Part shown: in pieces, positions 36,232-45,887 of the stretch | How positions within the stretch are numbered: position 1 is the stretch's first letter | Layout: the number at the start of each line of letters is the position of its first letter | Source of the DNA: Oscillospiraceae bacterium | GTDB lineage: Bacteria; Bacillota; Clostridia; Oscillospirales; Ruminococcaceae | Reading direction: 5' to 3' | Assembly: GCA_017436575.1 (NCBI GenBank) | Contig: JAFSCU010000031.1 | Span: forward strand, 1 to 52,409 | DNA: 52,409 nt | Made by a program: the position numbers and the translations under genes | The notes under the pieces: generated by a model | The model's database searches: none | Seen by the model: only the letters and a program-made list of their open reading frames with translations | Told to the model about the DNA's origin: nothing

Positions 36232-37236
36232 TTACATCAGCTGCAGGCCTTCGCCTGTATCGCTTTCATCCTGAATATCGCCAACCAGTTCTTCCAGAAT
36301 ATCTTCCATTGTGATAATACCCACTTTATTGCGGTTTTCATCACATACAAAAACCATATGCAGTTTGTTAAGACGCATACGTGAAAGAAGCTGTGTAATT
36401 TCTGTCTTGCTGTCAAAAACATAAGGTTTCATCAGCATTTTTCTGACTGTGACAGGTGCCTTCATGGCATATTTGCTTAAAAATACTGTAACCGGCAAAA
36501 TACCCACTATATTATCCTTGTCGCCTTCATACACAGGCACACGGGAATATGGAGAAGTTTTCAAAAAACTTGCCAGTTCATCTATAGGTGTGGTACTGGA
36601 AACAGACACCATTTCTTCTATCGGAACCATAATATCTTCTGCCAGTTTGTTACCGAATTCGATGGCTGAGTTTACAAGTGCCTGTTTTTCAGGGTCCAGT
36701 ACGCCTTCGTCTTCAATAGTTTCTATAATATTAATCAGGTCTTCTTCTGTAACAGTATTGCTGTCTGTCTCAGATGAGAACAGGCGGGAAATAATTGCAG
36801 AAATACCTGAAAACAGGAATGAAACCGGTGTGAGTACTTTTACAAAAAGCGCCATGCTTGGTGCGTAAAGCAATGCGATTTCTTCACTGCGCACCTTTGC
36901 AACGCTTTTGGGAATCATTTCGGCAAAAAGATATACGATAATTGTAGTCAGCAGTGTGCCGTAAACTACATATTCGCTGGAAAACTGTTTGATAACCAGC
37001 AGGGTGGACAAAGCAGCACAGCTGGCGTGGAATACGTTATTGCCAATAAGAATAGTTGTAAGGGTCTTATCAAAGCGGTCACATACCCACAGTGCCTTTT
37101 TGGCTTTTTTGTTACCCTTGTCAACCATAGTGCGCAGTCTTACACGACTGACAGCAGTGTATGCTGTTTCAGCAGATGCACAGTAGGCTGAACATAAAAG
37201 AAAAAATAAAAACAGTATTAAACTGTCCGCGTCCAT
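36232..37236 (-). CDS. CNNM/CBS membrane protein lacking the CorC domain (334 aa)
   Basis: This is a paralogue of the downstream gene: a CNNM transmembrane domain (ASAETAYTAVSRVRLRTM, TILIGNNVFHASCAAL) and a CBS pair (PVYEGDKDNIVGIL; KVGIITMEDILEELVGDIQDE). It ends just after the second CBS domain, so the CorC/HlyC C-terminal domain is missing. The start is taken as the ATG at 37236, with AAGGAG about 12 nt upstream; an in-frame TTG at 37248 is less likely. It is the first gene of a two-gene operon. A hetero-oligomer with the full-length paralogue is possible. Confidence 0.9.
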   Translation of the reverse strand: MDADSLILFLFFLLCSAYCASAETAYTAVSRVRLRTMVDKGNKKAKKALWVCDRFDKTLTTILIGNNVFHASCAALSTLLVIKQFSSEYVVYGTLLTTIIVYLFAEMIPKSVAKVRSEEIALLYAPSMALFVKVLTPVSFLFSGISAIISRLFSSETDSNTVTEEDLINIIETIEDEGVLDPEKQALVNSAIEFGNKLAEDIMVPIEEMVSVSSTTPIDELASFLKTSPYSRVPVYEGDKDNIVGILPVTVFLSKYAMKAPVTVRKMLMKPYVFDSKTEITQLLSRMRLNKLHMVFVCDENRNKVGIITMEDILEELVGDIQDESDTGEGLQLM

Positions 37237-37305
37237 TGTAGATACCAACTCCTTGTTTTTTAAAATTTTTGATTATATGACGCATTTTTACATATAAGTA
37301 TTTTC

Positions 37306-37334
37306 ATTATACTATATTTTCATATTATTATCAA
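37306..37334 (-). promoter_or_regulatory. Promoter of the tandem CNNM/CBS operon
   Basis: On the minus strand TTGATA (37329-37334), a 17-nt spacer and TATAAT (37306-37311), about 65 nt before the start codon. Confidence 0.72.
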
Positions 37335-37353
37335 GTTATTAGCCTGTTAAATA

Positions 37354-37390
37354 AAAACAGGCAGATACACTGACAGTATCAGCCTGTTTT
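37354..37390 (-). terminator. Terminator of the 37.4-38.0 kb lipoprotein gene
   Basis: AAAACAGGC (37354-37362) and GCCTGTTTT (37382-37390), with a further GATAC/GTATC pairing inside after an A-A mismatch. It lies four bases after the stop codon. Confidence 0.85.
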
Positions 37391-37393
37391 CTT

Positions 37394-38017
37394 TTATTTT
37401 TCAAAAATTATCTCTTCTTTGTATCCGTTTTTTGTGCTGGTTCTTTTCACGACTTTCAGCAGTTCTTCATTTTCATCAAAATCTGACATCTGTGTCACAA
37501 AGTTGCCGTTTTCATCCTCGCTGTATTCATTCATCCACTGTACTGTTCCGTCAGCACGGTAACCTACAGACATGGTGGCACTGTTATCTTCATCATAAAA
37601 GCTTTCCGTCCAGCTGTACAAAACACCATCTTCATATAATTTGGACAGGTAGTTGTTTTCATTTTCATCAAAGAAATCTTCCAGAGATATAACCCCATTG
37701 CGATATCTTACCATATAGGTTTTCTTGCCATTTTCATAGGTTATTTCATCCCTTTTCAGTTCATTTCCATCAGGGTCTGTGACTGTATCCTTAATCTCAT
37801 TCCCTGCTTCATCGTATTCGGAATAATGAATTTCTGTCAGAACATCTTTTTTGAATACTTCATATTTTATTCTCTGGCCATTGTCATTGAAATAATGCCA
37901 GGAGTAATCGCCGCCGCCAAAATCCATTTTCTGAGGCGGATATTTTTCTGCCGGCTGACCGCCACAGGCACTGAATGCCATAGCCACAACTAAAATAAGC
38001 GCAAATAATTTTTTCAT
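37394..38017 (-). CDS. Putative lipoprotein with YwqK/MORN-like beta repeats (207 aa)
   Basis: The signal peptide MKKLFALILVVAMAFSACGG carries the lipobox FSAC (lipidated Cys18). The mature part is made of short repeats of about 20-25 residues of the form Y-DE-GN (YSEYDEAGNEIKDTV, YDEDNSATMSVGYRADGTVQ, YSEDENGNFVTQ), like the antitoxin YwqK/MORN-type beta-hairpin repeats. It is a surface protein with unknown role. It has its own promoter and terminator. Confidence 0.82.
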   Translation of the reverse strand: MKKLFALILVVAMAFSACGGQPAEKYPPQKMDFGGGDYSWHYFNDNGQRIKYEVFKKDVLTEIHYSEYDEAGNEIKDTVTDPDGNELKRDEITYENGKKTYMVRYRNGVISLEDFFDENENNYLSKLYEDGVLYSWTESFYDEDNSATMSVGYRADGTVQWMNEYSEDENGNFVTQMSDFDENEELLKVVKRTSTKNGYKEEIIFEK

Positions 38018-38047
38018 AAGCTGCCCCCTGTTTTGTTCACTAACTCA

Positions 38048-38076
38048 ATTATAATGTGATAATCCCCCATTTTCAA
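38048..38076 (-). promoter_or_regulatory. Promoter of the 37.4-38.0 kb lipoprotein gene
   Basis: On the minus strand TTGAAA (38071-38076), a 17-nt spacer and TATAAT (38048-38053), about 30 nt before the start codon. Confidence 0.72.
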
Positions 38077-38128
38077 CAGATATTGTAATTTAATTATAAT
38101 AAAATATTAATTAACCATTATAAAGGGT

Positions 38129-38157
38129 TTGACACAATTCTATCAATATATTAAAAT
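38129..38157 (+). promoter_or_regulatory. Promoter of secA
   Basis: TTGACA (38129-38134), a 17-nt spacer and TAAAAT (38152-38157), with the secA start about 45 nt downstream of the expected start site. Confidence 0.78.
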
Positions 38158-38209
38158 AATATATTAGATGTAAAATATAAAACCTTATTTAAAATTAAAA
38201 GGAGCAAAA

Positions 38210-40969
38210 ATGTCTTTTATCAATAAACTTTTCGGAAGCTATGAAGCAAAAGAACTGAAAAAGATTGAACCAATCAAAAATGCAGTATTGAAGCTGGAAA
38301 GCAAATACCGGGCGATGGGTGAAGATGAGCTGAAAAGCCAGACAGATGTGCTGAAAGGCCGCCTGGCCAACGGTGAAACTCTGGACGATATTCTGCCTGA
38401 TGCATTTGCTGTATGCCGTGAGGCCGCATGGCGTGTACTGGAAATGAAACACTTTCCTGTACAGATTGCCGGTGGCATTGCACTGCACAGAAGCAACATT
38501 GCAGAAATGAAAACCGGTGAAGGTAAAACATTGGTGGCTACCCTGCCTGCATATCTGAATGCACTTGAAGGCAAAGGTGTACACGTTGTTACAGTCAATG
38601 ACTATCTGGCCAGCCGTGACAGCCAGTGGATGGGTAAACTGTACAACTATCTGGGTCTGAAAGTCGGCCTGGTGGTGCACGGTATGACCAGCGAAGAAAA
38701 AAGAGCAGCATACAATGCAGATATCACATACGGCACAAACAATGAATTCGGCTTTGACTATCTGCGTGACAATATGGCACTGTACAAAAAAGATATGGTA
38801 CAGCGCGGTTTCAACTATGCCATCGTGGACGAAGTTGACTCTATCCTTATTGATGAAGCAAGAACCCCACTGATTATTTCCGGTCAGGGCGAAAAATCCA
38901 CAGACCTTTACAAAATGGCAAACAGCTTTGCCAGAAGCCTGACATACTTCAGAATTGCTGAACACAACAGCAAGGAAGAACTGGACGATGTAACACAGGA
39001 TGTTATCGTTGACGAAAAAGCACGCCAGGCCACACTGACAAAACATGGTATTTCCAAAGCTGAAAGATATTTCAACATTGAAAACTATTCTGACGCTGAA
39101 AATATGTCACTGGCACACCATATCAGCCAGGCTATCCAGGCAAACTCCATTATGAAACGTGACATCGACTACGTTGTAAAAGACGGCGAAGTAGTTATCG
39201 TTGACGAATTTACAGGTCGTCTTATGGAAGGCCGCCGCTATTCTGCAGGTCTGCACCAGGCTATTGAAGCAAAGGAAAACGTGAAGATTGCCCACGAAAG
39301 CAAAACACTGGCTTCCATCACATTCCAGAACTATTTCCGTATGTATAAAAAACTGTCCGGTATGACAGGTACTGCTTTAAGTGAAGCAGATGAATTCCTG
39401 CAGATTTACGGCCTGTCAGTTGTGGAAATCCCAACAAACAGACCGCTGGCCAGAAAAGATATGAACGATGTTGTTTACAAAACAGAAATGGGCAAATTCA
39501 ACGCTGTAATCGAAGAAGCTGTGGCCGCCCATGAAAAAGGCCAGCCTGTTCTTATCGGTACAATTTCCATCGAAAAGAGTGAACAGCTGAGTAAAATGCT
39601 GAAACGCCATGGCGTAAAACACGAAGTTCTCAATGCCAAATATCACGACAAAGAAGCTGAAATCGTAGCACAGGCAGGTCAGAAAGGCGCCGTTACAATC
39701 GCCACAAATATGGCCGGCCGTGGTACAGACATTATTCTGGGCGGTAATGCCGAATTTATGGCAAAAACTGAAATGAGAAGAATGGGCTTTGAAGAAGAAA
39801 TGATAGAAGCCTCCACAGCTTTCTTCTCAACAGACAACCAGGAAATTCTGGATGCAAGAAAAACTTTCGCCCAGCTGAAAGAAAAATACAAAGCACAGCT
39901 GGCACCTAATGCACAGGCTGTAAGAGAAGCAGGCGGTTTGCTGATTCTGGGTACTGAAAGACACGAATCACGCCGTATTGACAACCAGCTGCGTGGCCGT
40001 GCAGGCCGTCAGGGTGACCCAGGTATGACAAGATTTTATGTTTCACTGGAAGATGACCTGATGAGACTTTTCGGTGGCGAAAAAACCACGCAGATTATGG
40101 AAAAATTCGGTTATACTGATGATATGCCGATTGAAAACAAAATGATTTCTTCTTCCATTGAATCTGCGCAGAAACGAATCGAAGGCAGAAACTTTGATAT
40201 CCGTAAAAATGTTCTGCAGTACGACGATGTTCTCAACACACAGAGAGATATTATTTACAGACAGCGCGGTGATGTGCTGTCCGGAAATGATGTATCTGAA
40301 AGTGTACACAATATGCTGACACAGTCTATCCGTGACAATGTGGAAATGTTCTGCAGCGGCGAAGACCCAACGGAATGGAACCTGCACAGTCTGAAAGACA
40401 TGTACCGTGGCTGGTTGCTGGGCGATGATGAATTCAGCTTCACAGATGAACAGCAGGCAAAACTGACAGTGGAAGAAATAATCACAATGCTGACAGAAAA
40501 AGCACAGGCTATTCTGGATGAAAAAGAACAGCTTATCGGTTCAGAACAGATGAGAGAATTTGAAAGAATTGTTCTGCTGCGCAATGTTGACAGCAAATGG
40601 ATGGAACATATTGACGCCATGGATGAACTGCGCCGTGGTATGGGGCTGAGAAGCTATGGTCAGCACGACCCATTTGCCACATACCGTATGGAAGGTTTTG
40701 CAATGTTTGACGAAATGGTAGAAAATATCCGTCAGGACACAGCAAAAATGCTGGTAGCAGCACAGATAAGAACAAACAATGGTGAAGCACTGCAGCGTAA
40801 ACGGGTGGCCAAGGTAACAGGTACATCCGGTGGCGGTGACAACAGCCTGAAAAAACAGCCTGTAAGAGCAGGCAAAAAAATAGGCAGAAATGACCCATGC
40901 CCATGTGGCAGCGGCAAAAAATACAAACACTGCCATGGCAGACCTGGCGCTGACCCACTGCCACAGTAA
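38210..40969 (+). CDS. secA: Preprotein translocase ATPase SecA (919 aa)
   Basis: SecA drives export of unfolded preproteins through SecYEG. Walker A is in [12 protein letters not shown] (about 100-111) and Walker B in [20 protein letters not shown]. The second motor domain has [14 protein letters not shown] and [13 protein letters not shown]. The C-terminus has the zinc-binding SEC-C motif [14 protein letters not shown], used for SecB, lipid or ribosome contacts. The length is normal. A Shine-Dalgarno AAAGGAG is upstream. It is a monocistronic unit with no prfB downstream. It would export the lipoproteins and the giant surface protein of this window. Confidence 0.98.
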   Translation: MSFINKLFGSYEAKELKKIEPIKNAVLKLESKYRAMGEDELKSQTDVLKGRLANGETLDDILPDAFAVCREAAWRVLEMKHFPVQIAGGIALHRSNIAEMKTGEGKTLVATLPAYLNALEGKGVHVVTVNDYLASRDSQWMGKLYNYLGLKVGLVVHGMTSEEKRAAYNADITYGTNNEFGFDYLRDNMALYKKDMVQRGFNYAIVDEVDSILIDEARTPLIISGQGEKSTDLYKMANSFARSLTYFRIAEHNSKEELDDVTQDVIVDEKARQATLTKHGISKAERYFNIENYSDAENMSLAHHISQAIQANSIMKRDIDYVVKDGEVVIVDEFTGRLMEGRRYSAGLHQAIEAKENVKIAHESKTLASITFQNYFRMYKKLSGMTGTALSEADEFLQIYGLSVVEIPTNRPLARKDMNDVVYKTEMGKFNAVIEEAVAAHEKGQPVLIGTISIEKSEQLSKMLKRHGVKHEVLNAKYHDKEAEIVAQAGQKGAVTIATNMAGRGTDIILGGNAEFMAKTEMRRMGFEEEMIEASTAFFSTDNQEILDARKTFAQLKEKYKAQLAPNAQAVREAGGLLILGTERHESRRIDNQLRGRAGRQGDPGMTRFYVSLEDDLMRLFGGEKTTQIMEKFGYTDDMPIENKMISSSIESAQKRIEGRNFDIRKNVLQYDDVLNTQRDIIYRQRGDVLSGNDVSESVHNMLTQSIRDNVEMFCSGEDPTEWNLHSLKDMYRGWLLGDDEFSFTDEQQAKLTVEEIITMLTEKAQAILDEKEQLIGSEQMREFERIVLLRNVDSKWMEHIDAMDELRRGMGLRSYGQHDPFATYRMEGFAMFDEMVENIRQDTAKMLVAAQIRTNNGEALQRKRVAKVTGTSGGGDNSLKKQPVRAGKKIGRNDPCPCGSGKKYKHCHGRPGADPLPQ

Positions 40970-40985
40970 TAAACAAAACAATTTA

Positions 40986-41014
40986 CAGGCACAGCAGATA
41001 TACTGCTGTGCCTG
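40986..41014 (+). terminator. Terminator of secA
   Basis: CAGGCACAGCAG (40986-40997), loop ATATA and CTGCTGTGCCTG (41003-41014), a perfect 12-bp stem followed by TTGTTGT. Confidence 0.88.
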
Positions 41015-41082
41015 TTGTTGTAGATAGGATTAAATATGATAGTATATAATCAGTCAGAGAAATTGGGATTTTGCAACTCTTG

Positions 41083-41445
41083 TTATTCAGTCAGACGAGG
41101 ATATTTGGCTGGTGGTTCTGAATATAATGTAGCTATACTTTGCCATTTAGAGTTAAAGATAATAAGATTCACAGTGCCGTTTTTCTTGTAATGGTATTCA
41201 TATATTCTGCCTGGGTCATTTTTATATGTCACATAAATATAATGCCCGTTCTGTGTCCAGTCTTTTTTTGTTTCTCTGCTTTCTATCCGGGTGAAATCTA
41301 CCACTTGCAACTGCATATATTTGTCCACAGCTTTTTCCGCTCTTGCTTTCTGTATTGGAAAGTTGTAAAGATATATTCCGAATAATACTATCAGTATAAA
41401 TATATACAGCTTCTTTCCATTCGATTCTGCTGATTTTGTTTTCAT
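41083..41445 (-). CDS. Membrane-anchored DUF3139-like protein (120 aa)
   Basis: One N-terminal membrane helix (KLYIFILIVLFGIYLYNFPI, about 12-31) is followed by an extracellular domain of about 85 residues. That domain has YIYVTYKNDPGRIYEYHY, the pattern I associate with the DUF3139 family of small Firmicute proteins. Function unknown. It is followed on the same strand by no obvious terminator, only a 97-nt gap from the next small gene upstream, so cotranscription with the 41.5-42.0 kb gene is possible. Confidence 0.7.
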   Translation of the reverse strand: MKTKSAESNGKKLYIFILIVLFGIYLYNFPIQKARAEKAVDKYMQLQVVDFTRIESRETKKDWTQNGHYIYVTYKNDPGRIYEYHYKKNGTVNLIIFNSKWQSIATLYSEPPAKYPRLTE

Positions 41446-41542
41446 ATTTTATAAATACCTTATAATTGTTTGCGAAATTGGGATTTGGCTGACAGATAAT
41501 CCTATTTGGGAATGAGTTGATTTTTAGCTTGATGTTCTATTC

Positions 41543-42049
41543 TCAATATGGATTTGAATAATCTATTGCACATCCCTCAAAATTGATTTCCTGATAGCGT
41601 CCGTCTTTCATTGTAATTCGTCTTATATTGTTTTCAAATACGTATTCTTCAACATATTCACTTTTTACAAATTTATATGTTCCGCTCATATCGTGAATAA
41701 CTATACTTTCTGGTATGGCATCTTCAATTATCAGACCATATGGTGCACCAAGGGCACCGCCTATACCATAACTGCCGCCACTTATGTTGAACTTAACATC
41801 AGAAGCTGATAAAAAGTACAGTCCATCGTCAAATACTTTACTGCTAACCACAACACAATTACCTTTGATAGGGTTACCCTCAGCATCTATTGCGGTATCA
41901 GTAAGTTTAAAATCGATGTAATCTTTATAGTTATCTACTGTTATATCAACAATTACATATTCTTCGCCTTTTTCTTGGTTGGAAAGTGTACAAGAAACAA
42001 ATGGTATACAAATAACTACAGCAAGTATTAAAGCAGTCAGCTTTTTCAT
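41543..42049 (-). CDS. Putative lipoprotein of unknown function (168 aa)
   Basis: The signal peptide MKKLTALILAVVICIPFVSC has the lipobox FVSC (lipidated Cys20). The mature part is beta-rich with IVDITVDNYKDYIDFKL near its start and a Gly-rich centre (SGGSYGIGGALGAPYG). I recognise no family with certainty. GGTGTG precedes the ATG. It shares direction with the DUF3139-like gene downstream. Confidence 0.75.
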   Translation of the reverse strand: MKKLTALILAVVICIPFVSCTLSNQEKGEEYVIVDITVDNYKDYIDFKLTDTAIDAEGNPIKGNCVVVSSKVFDDGLYFLSASDVKFNISGGSYGIGGALGAPYGLIIEDAIPESIVIHDMSGTYKFVKSEYVEEYVFENNIRRITMKDGRYQEINFEGCAIDYSNPY

Positions 42050-42186
42050 ATAATCACACCTTTATAACAAATTTGATTTTCTTAATTGAATTTTACCAAA
42101 CAAATGTGAAAATTTCTAGATATGATTTGTTCGTCAAATTCAAATTTATCAAACAGATAAACTTCTGCTTTTCCTAAAAAACTAAC

Positions 42187-42230
42187 AAAACCCGACCTGC
42201 ATTAATTCACAGGTCGGATTTTCTGTTTTG
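42187..42230. other. Orphan hairpin between divergent genes
   Basis: AAAACCCGACCTG pairs with CAGGTCGGATTTT (core CCGACCTG 42192-42199 and CAGGTCGG 42209-42216, one C-A mismatch) and is followed by TTCTGTTTTGTTA. It looks like an intrinsic terminator but has no gene ending next to it. The 255-nt gap (42050-42304) holds no other recognisable feature and no long ORF. Confidence 0.6.
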
Positions 42231-42304
42231 TTACGTTTTTGTAATTTTGCGTTAATTATTTCTTAATAACATATATGCTATACTGAATACAAAGGAGTGA
42301 TATT

Positions 42305-43336
42305 ATGACCAAAAGAAAACTGACAAAAAGAGATAAATTGGTTTTCATTGTCTTTTTAGCTTTCTTTATTTTAGCTGTACCTCTTGCCTATCTTGGCACT
42401 TTCTATTCTGCACATAAAGGAACACACAGTGGCGGTACAGTAATAGACGGCAAATACTATTATGGAATTGCCGGCAAAGGGATATATGAATACACCCCTG
42501 GTGGCGAAAGCAAAAGAATAATAAAAAACAGTAATATAAACGGCGACTACATAATAAACCGGGACGGAATATATCAGAAAGATAACAAAATGATATATTT
42601 TTATGATTTTGAAACTGCAGAAAATCATCTGTTTTTTGATGCGGGCAAGTATGACTGTTCCTATATAAATATGTTCCAGATGACCGACGATAATATAAAC
42701 ATCGCCCTGCACAGCCGGGAAACCGACAGTGCAAAGCAATTAATTGTAAAAAGCAAAACAGGTGAAGCAATTGTACCTGAAACCGATTATACTCCACACA
42801 AAGATTTTTATAGCTTTGCAAATACAGTTTTTTATATTGGTGACAGGCAGATTGTAAAAAAAGCTTACGAAGGAAAAACAGAAAACGACAGATATTTTCT
42901 GCTGGAAGAAAATGGACAGAATATCCTGCCTGAAGGAACAGTCGTGGAAGAATACACAGGGCACAAATCCGGCGACTGTCTGGTATTCGGCCTGTATACA
43001 CAGAATTATGCACAGCAACAGGGTTTACTGTTGCTTAAGGCAGACGGCGATGACGAGACAATAGATATTCCAAATCACTACCAGTGGTCTATATACGGAG
43101 ATTATGCATACTCTATCAGCAACTATCAGTATTCAGAATTGCAGTGTATTAACATCCACACAGGCGAAAGCTGGGTGCTGAATGATGAAACCGATGTGTA
43201 TGCCGCAGAAATCACCACAGATGGCAATTATATATACACAAGAGATTACCATCCAAAGAAACAGGCCTGCTGGGAAATTATAAAGGATGAAACAGGAAAA
43301 CCTATAAAAGCTGTGCTGGTAACAGAAAAAATTTAA
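42305..43336 (+). CDS. Membrane-anchored protein with a propeller-like extracellular domain, unknown function (343 aa)
   Basis: A basic N-terminus and a single helix (LVFIVFLAFFILAVPLAYLG, about 12-31) anchor the protein. The rest is outside and consists of short repeated strands with YYYGIAGKGIYEY, NRDGIYQKDNKMIYFYD and DYAYSISNYQYSELQCINI, similar in style to DUF5050/WD-like propellers. No catalytic motif is evident. AAAGGAG precedes the ATG. It is a single-gene unit with no clear -35 element. Confidence 0.75.
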   Translation: MTKRKLTKRDKLVFIVFLAFFILAVPLAYLGTFYSAHKGTHSGGTVIDGKYYYGIAGKGIYEYTPGGESKRIIKNSNINGDYIINRDGIYQKDNKMIYFYDFETAENHLFFDAGKYDCSYINMFQMTDDNINIALHSRETDSAKQLIVKSKTGEAIVPETDYTPHKDFYSFANTVFYIGDRQIVKKAYEGKTENDRYFLLEENGQNILPEGTVVEEYTGHKSGDCLVFGLYTQNYAQQQGLLLLKADGDDETIDIPNHYQWSIYGDYAYSISNYQYSELQCINIHTGESWVLNDETDVYAAEITTDGNYIYTRDYHPKKQACWEIIKDETGKPIKAVLVTEKI

Positions 43337-43343
43337 GCAAATA

Positions 43344-43377
43344 AAAAAGACAATATGCATTTGCATATTGTCTTTTT
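43344..43377. terminator. Bidirectional terminator between the 42.3 kb gene and the WbsX-RgpF gene
   Basis: AAAAAGACAATATGC (43344-43358), loop ATTT and GCATATTGTCTTTTT (43363-43377), a perfect 15-bp stem between convergent genes. Confidence 0.92.
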
Positions 43378-43379
43378 GT

Positions 43380-45689
43380 TTATTCAAAAAGTGCAACATC
43401 ATCAAGCACATTACGTACAATCTGATATTTGTAACCATTTTCTTCAGCCACAAACAGCCAAATTCTTTCAATAGCATGCATTATGGTGCCATCTACCTGT
43501 CCCCGTTCTTCAGGGAAATCGGAATCTTTATATTTAATTTCAAACACATCTTTTACAGCAGAAGTTCTTGCCCAGAACATATTTCCTGCTGGGAAAATAA
43601 TATCTTCAACAAGTTTGCTTTCTTCCATATTCATCTTCCTGAACAGCCATTGTGCCAGTTCCTTGTTGCTGCCCCATTCAATAAACTTTTTCAGGTTAGC
43701 CATATTTTCAGGGAAAATAACACCAATGTTCTGCTGACTTTCAAACATGTAGAAAATCTGTCTCAACACCTCTTTACTACCCAGCAAATTATCATAAAGA
43801 TATTTTCTCCACACATCACCAATATCGTTATGCATTGACTTTTTAGTATGGATATGACAAATATATTCATAGCGTCGGATATGATCTTTCATTTGCATAA
43901 TAAAAGGAACAACATCACGACCCTTGTTGGCAGTCACTTCAATATAATAGCGCTGTGCTGAACAATTATCTTTAAGATATCTTTCTATATATGAAGCTTT
44001 GTATTTTTCGTTTGTACTGATATATAAATCATAGGCATATGGGATATTATCCAAATAATTACAGATTTCTCCAATGAGTTCAGGATAAAACACATGTGCC
44101 TGAACCGCAATACGAGGAACTTTCAACAGATGTGTATCCCAGCCTGGCAATACTGATTTTGGCAAGTCGCATCCCGTGAGAATAATATCATCAGCAAGTG
44201 GATTCTTCCAAAAACCAACTTTATCAAATTTTTTTGTTGGTTGTCCATCAAACGGAAGGTTATGAATAGCACGGGAAAGTGCATTGATAGCAGCATATCC
44301 ATACTTTGCATCAGGTTCCAGATATGTGCCTTCACCCCATTCGTTCCAGGCGTTTATAAATATAAATCTATGATCTTCATCAAAATAATGTCTGGTATAT
44401 GCTGTATTGATACAATTCCATGTATAGAAATCCTCAACAGTATAATCATACCAGCAATGGTAATTTGTTTTCTTTCTGGCTGAGTTATCCCATTCCAACA
44501 TGCTGCCTCTGTATGTAGGGACAGAATAATCCTGTGGTAAGATATGTCGCTCATTCTCCATTAATTCTTTATAATTGAAAGAAATACCATCATCAGGTCG
44601 AGCAATTTGTGTTACGTCACCTTTCATTCTTGGTGGAAATTCATACTGTCCGTCAACATATTTTTCTATTTCCAACTGTTCAGCTGTTGAATTGGACATA
44701 CATATCCAGATGAGAATATCACCTATACCGCATTTCTGTGCAGTTTTTCTCCATTTTTTCAAAACATCCTTGAGATTTGGAATAGCAGCAGGAGCATATA
44801 AACCTATTACAGGTTTACCGTCAACACGTATATATCTTTCATCATCTATATATTTTTTCAGATCCAGAATAAAATTAACCGGGTCATCTTCGCTGTATTC
44901 CTGAGCTATCAACACATTGTTTTCCATTCCATCCCAAGTTCTTGTCCAGTTTTCATTTGCCCAAACAGCCATAAACGGAAAATCTATTTCTTTATGTTCC
45001 AAAAAAATATCCATTGGCTTTTCAAGAAGACGCTTTCCAGAAAACCAATAGTAATAAAACGCAAATCCATAGATACTGTGTTGTTTTGCCAGTTCAACCT
45101 GTTTTTTTATTACTTCAACATCTGTAAGATTATAATATCCAAAGTCATCTTCTGGTATACGAGGCTGATTGTGTTCCACATATCTGGAAGTAGCTTTCTT
45201 TACATTTGTCCATTCTGTAAATCCTTCGCCCCACCACTGATCATTTTCTGGAATTGAATGATACTGAGGCAGATACAGTGCAATAGGTTTAATGTCGGTT
45301 GATAATGATGAAAAATCTATGTTTTCTTCATATTTACTGATATGTTTAGGGCTCTTTTCTGTTTCTTCAACTTGTACTTTTTCAACAACAGGCTGTGGAA
45401 TTTCACCACCACGAATTTTAGTTATCACTTTTCGTAAGCCTTCAGTTTTTCTCCAGATAGTTGAATTTTTGATAAGTTCAAGTGTATTTACTGCCTCTGT
45501 AAGGTCCATTTTTAACTGAACAGTTTCATTGAGATATTGTATTCTTTCTCTATCGGCAGCCGCATATTTTTTGATATAGCTGTTTTTTTCAATATCAAAC
45601 TCACAGAGTCTTAATTCTGTTTCTTTGAGTTCCTGTTCAAGAGCTTCTATTCTTCGCTGTGCATCTTCAATAGTTTTAAACTCCTGCAT
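43380..45689 (-). CDS. WbsX-like (GH99-related) and RgpF-like fusion protein for surface glycan synthesis (769 aa)
   Basis: A coiled coil (about 1-75) precedes two enzymatic domains. The first (about 134-482) is a WbsX/GH99-like TIM barrel, with IALYLPQYHSIPEN, WANENWTRTWDG (243-254) and NAWNEWGEGTYLEPD (446-460). The second (about 524-765) matches rhamnan synthesis protein F: RIAVQAHVFYPEL, ANKGRDVVPFI (587-597) and CHIHTKKS (611-618). Such proteins act in assembly of rhamnose-rich or related wall polysaccharides or O-chains. There is no signal peptide, so it is cytoplasmic. It lies downstream of the giant surface protein gene with its own promoter and is not embedded in a polysaccharide gene cluster here. 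Confidence 0.88.
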   Translation of the reverse strand: MQEFKTIEDAQRRIEALEQELKETELRLCEFDIEKNSYIKKYAAADRERIQYLNETVQLKMDLTEAVNTLELIKNSTIWRKTEGLRKVITKIRGGEIPQPVVEKVQVEETEKSPKHISKYEENIDFSSLSTDIKPIALYLPQYHSIPENDQWWGEGFTEWTNVKKATSRYVEHNQPRIPEDDFGYYNLTDVEVIKKQVELAKQHSIYGFAFYYYWFSGKRLLEKPMDIFLEHKEIDFPFMAVWANENWTRTWDGMENNVLIAQEYSEDDPVNFILDLKKYIDDERYIRVDGKPVIGLYAPAAIPNLKDVLKKWRKTAQKCGIGDILIWICMSNSTAEQLEIEKYVDGQYEFPPRMKGDVTQIARPDDGISFNYKELMENERHILPQDYSVPTYRGSMLEWDNSARKKTNYHCWYDYTVEDFYTWNCINTAYTRHYFDEDHRFIFINAWNEWGEGTYLEPDAKYGYAAINALSRAIHNLPFDGQPTKKFDKVGFWKNPLADDIILTGCDLPKSVLPGWDTHLLKVPRIAVQAHVFYPELIGEICNYLDNIPYAYDLYISTNEKYKASYIERYLKDNCSAQRYYIEVTANKGRDVVPFIMQMKDHIRRYEYICHIHTKKSMHNDIGDVWRKYLYDNLLGSKEVLRQIFYMFESQQNIGVIFPENMANLKKFIEWGSNKELAQWLFRKMNMEESKLVEDIIFPAGNMFWARTSAVKDVFEIKYKDSDFPEERGQVDGTIMHAIERIWLFVAEENGYKYQIVRNVLDDVALFE

Positions 45690-45727
45690 TTCTGCCTCCT
45701 TATTAACTAATAATATTTATAATTTAT

Positions 45728-45756
45728 ATTATATCATTTTTTATATCGCATCGCAA
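45728..45756 (-). promoter_or_regulatory. Promoter of the WbsX-RgpF gene
   Basis: On the minus strand TTGCGA (45751-45756), a 17-nt spacer and TATAAT (45728-45733), about 40 nt before the start codon. Confidence 0.68.
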
Positions 45757-45813
45757 TAAAAACACCTGATTATAATAAAATTGTAATATAATGACAAATC
45801 TCTTATTAAAAAG

Positions 45814-45843
45814 AAAAAGCGACATCATAAGATGTCGCTTTTT
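45814..45843 (-). terminator. Terminator of the giant surface protein gene
   Basis: AAAAAGCGACATC (45814-45826), loop ATAA and GATGTCGCTTTTT (45831-45843), a perfect 13-bp stem followed by TTTTTCTTTTT read on the minus strand. Confidence 0.92.
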
Positions 45844-45887
45844 AATATTTCTGATAACAGATAGAGACTGCAAAATATTACAGTCTA

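Noticed and set aside
41055-41490. Repeated AATTGGGATTT words near 41060 and 41475
   Set aside because: Only 11 bp match and flanks diverge; within chance for AT-rich DNA.
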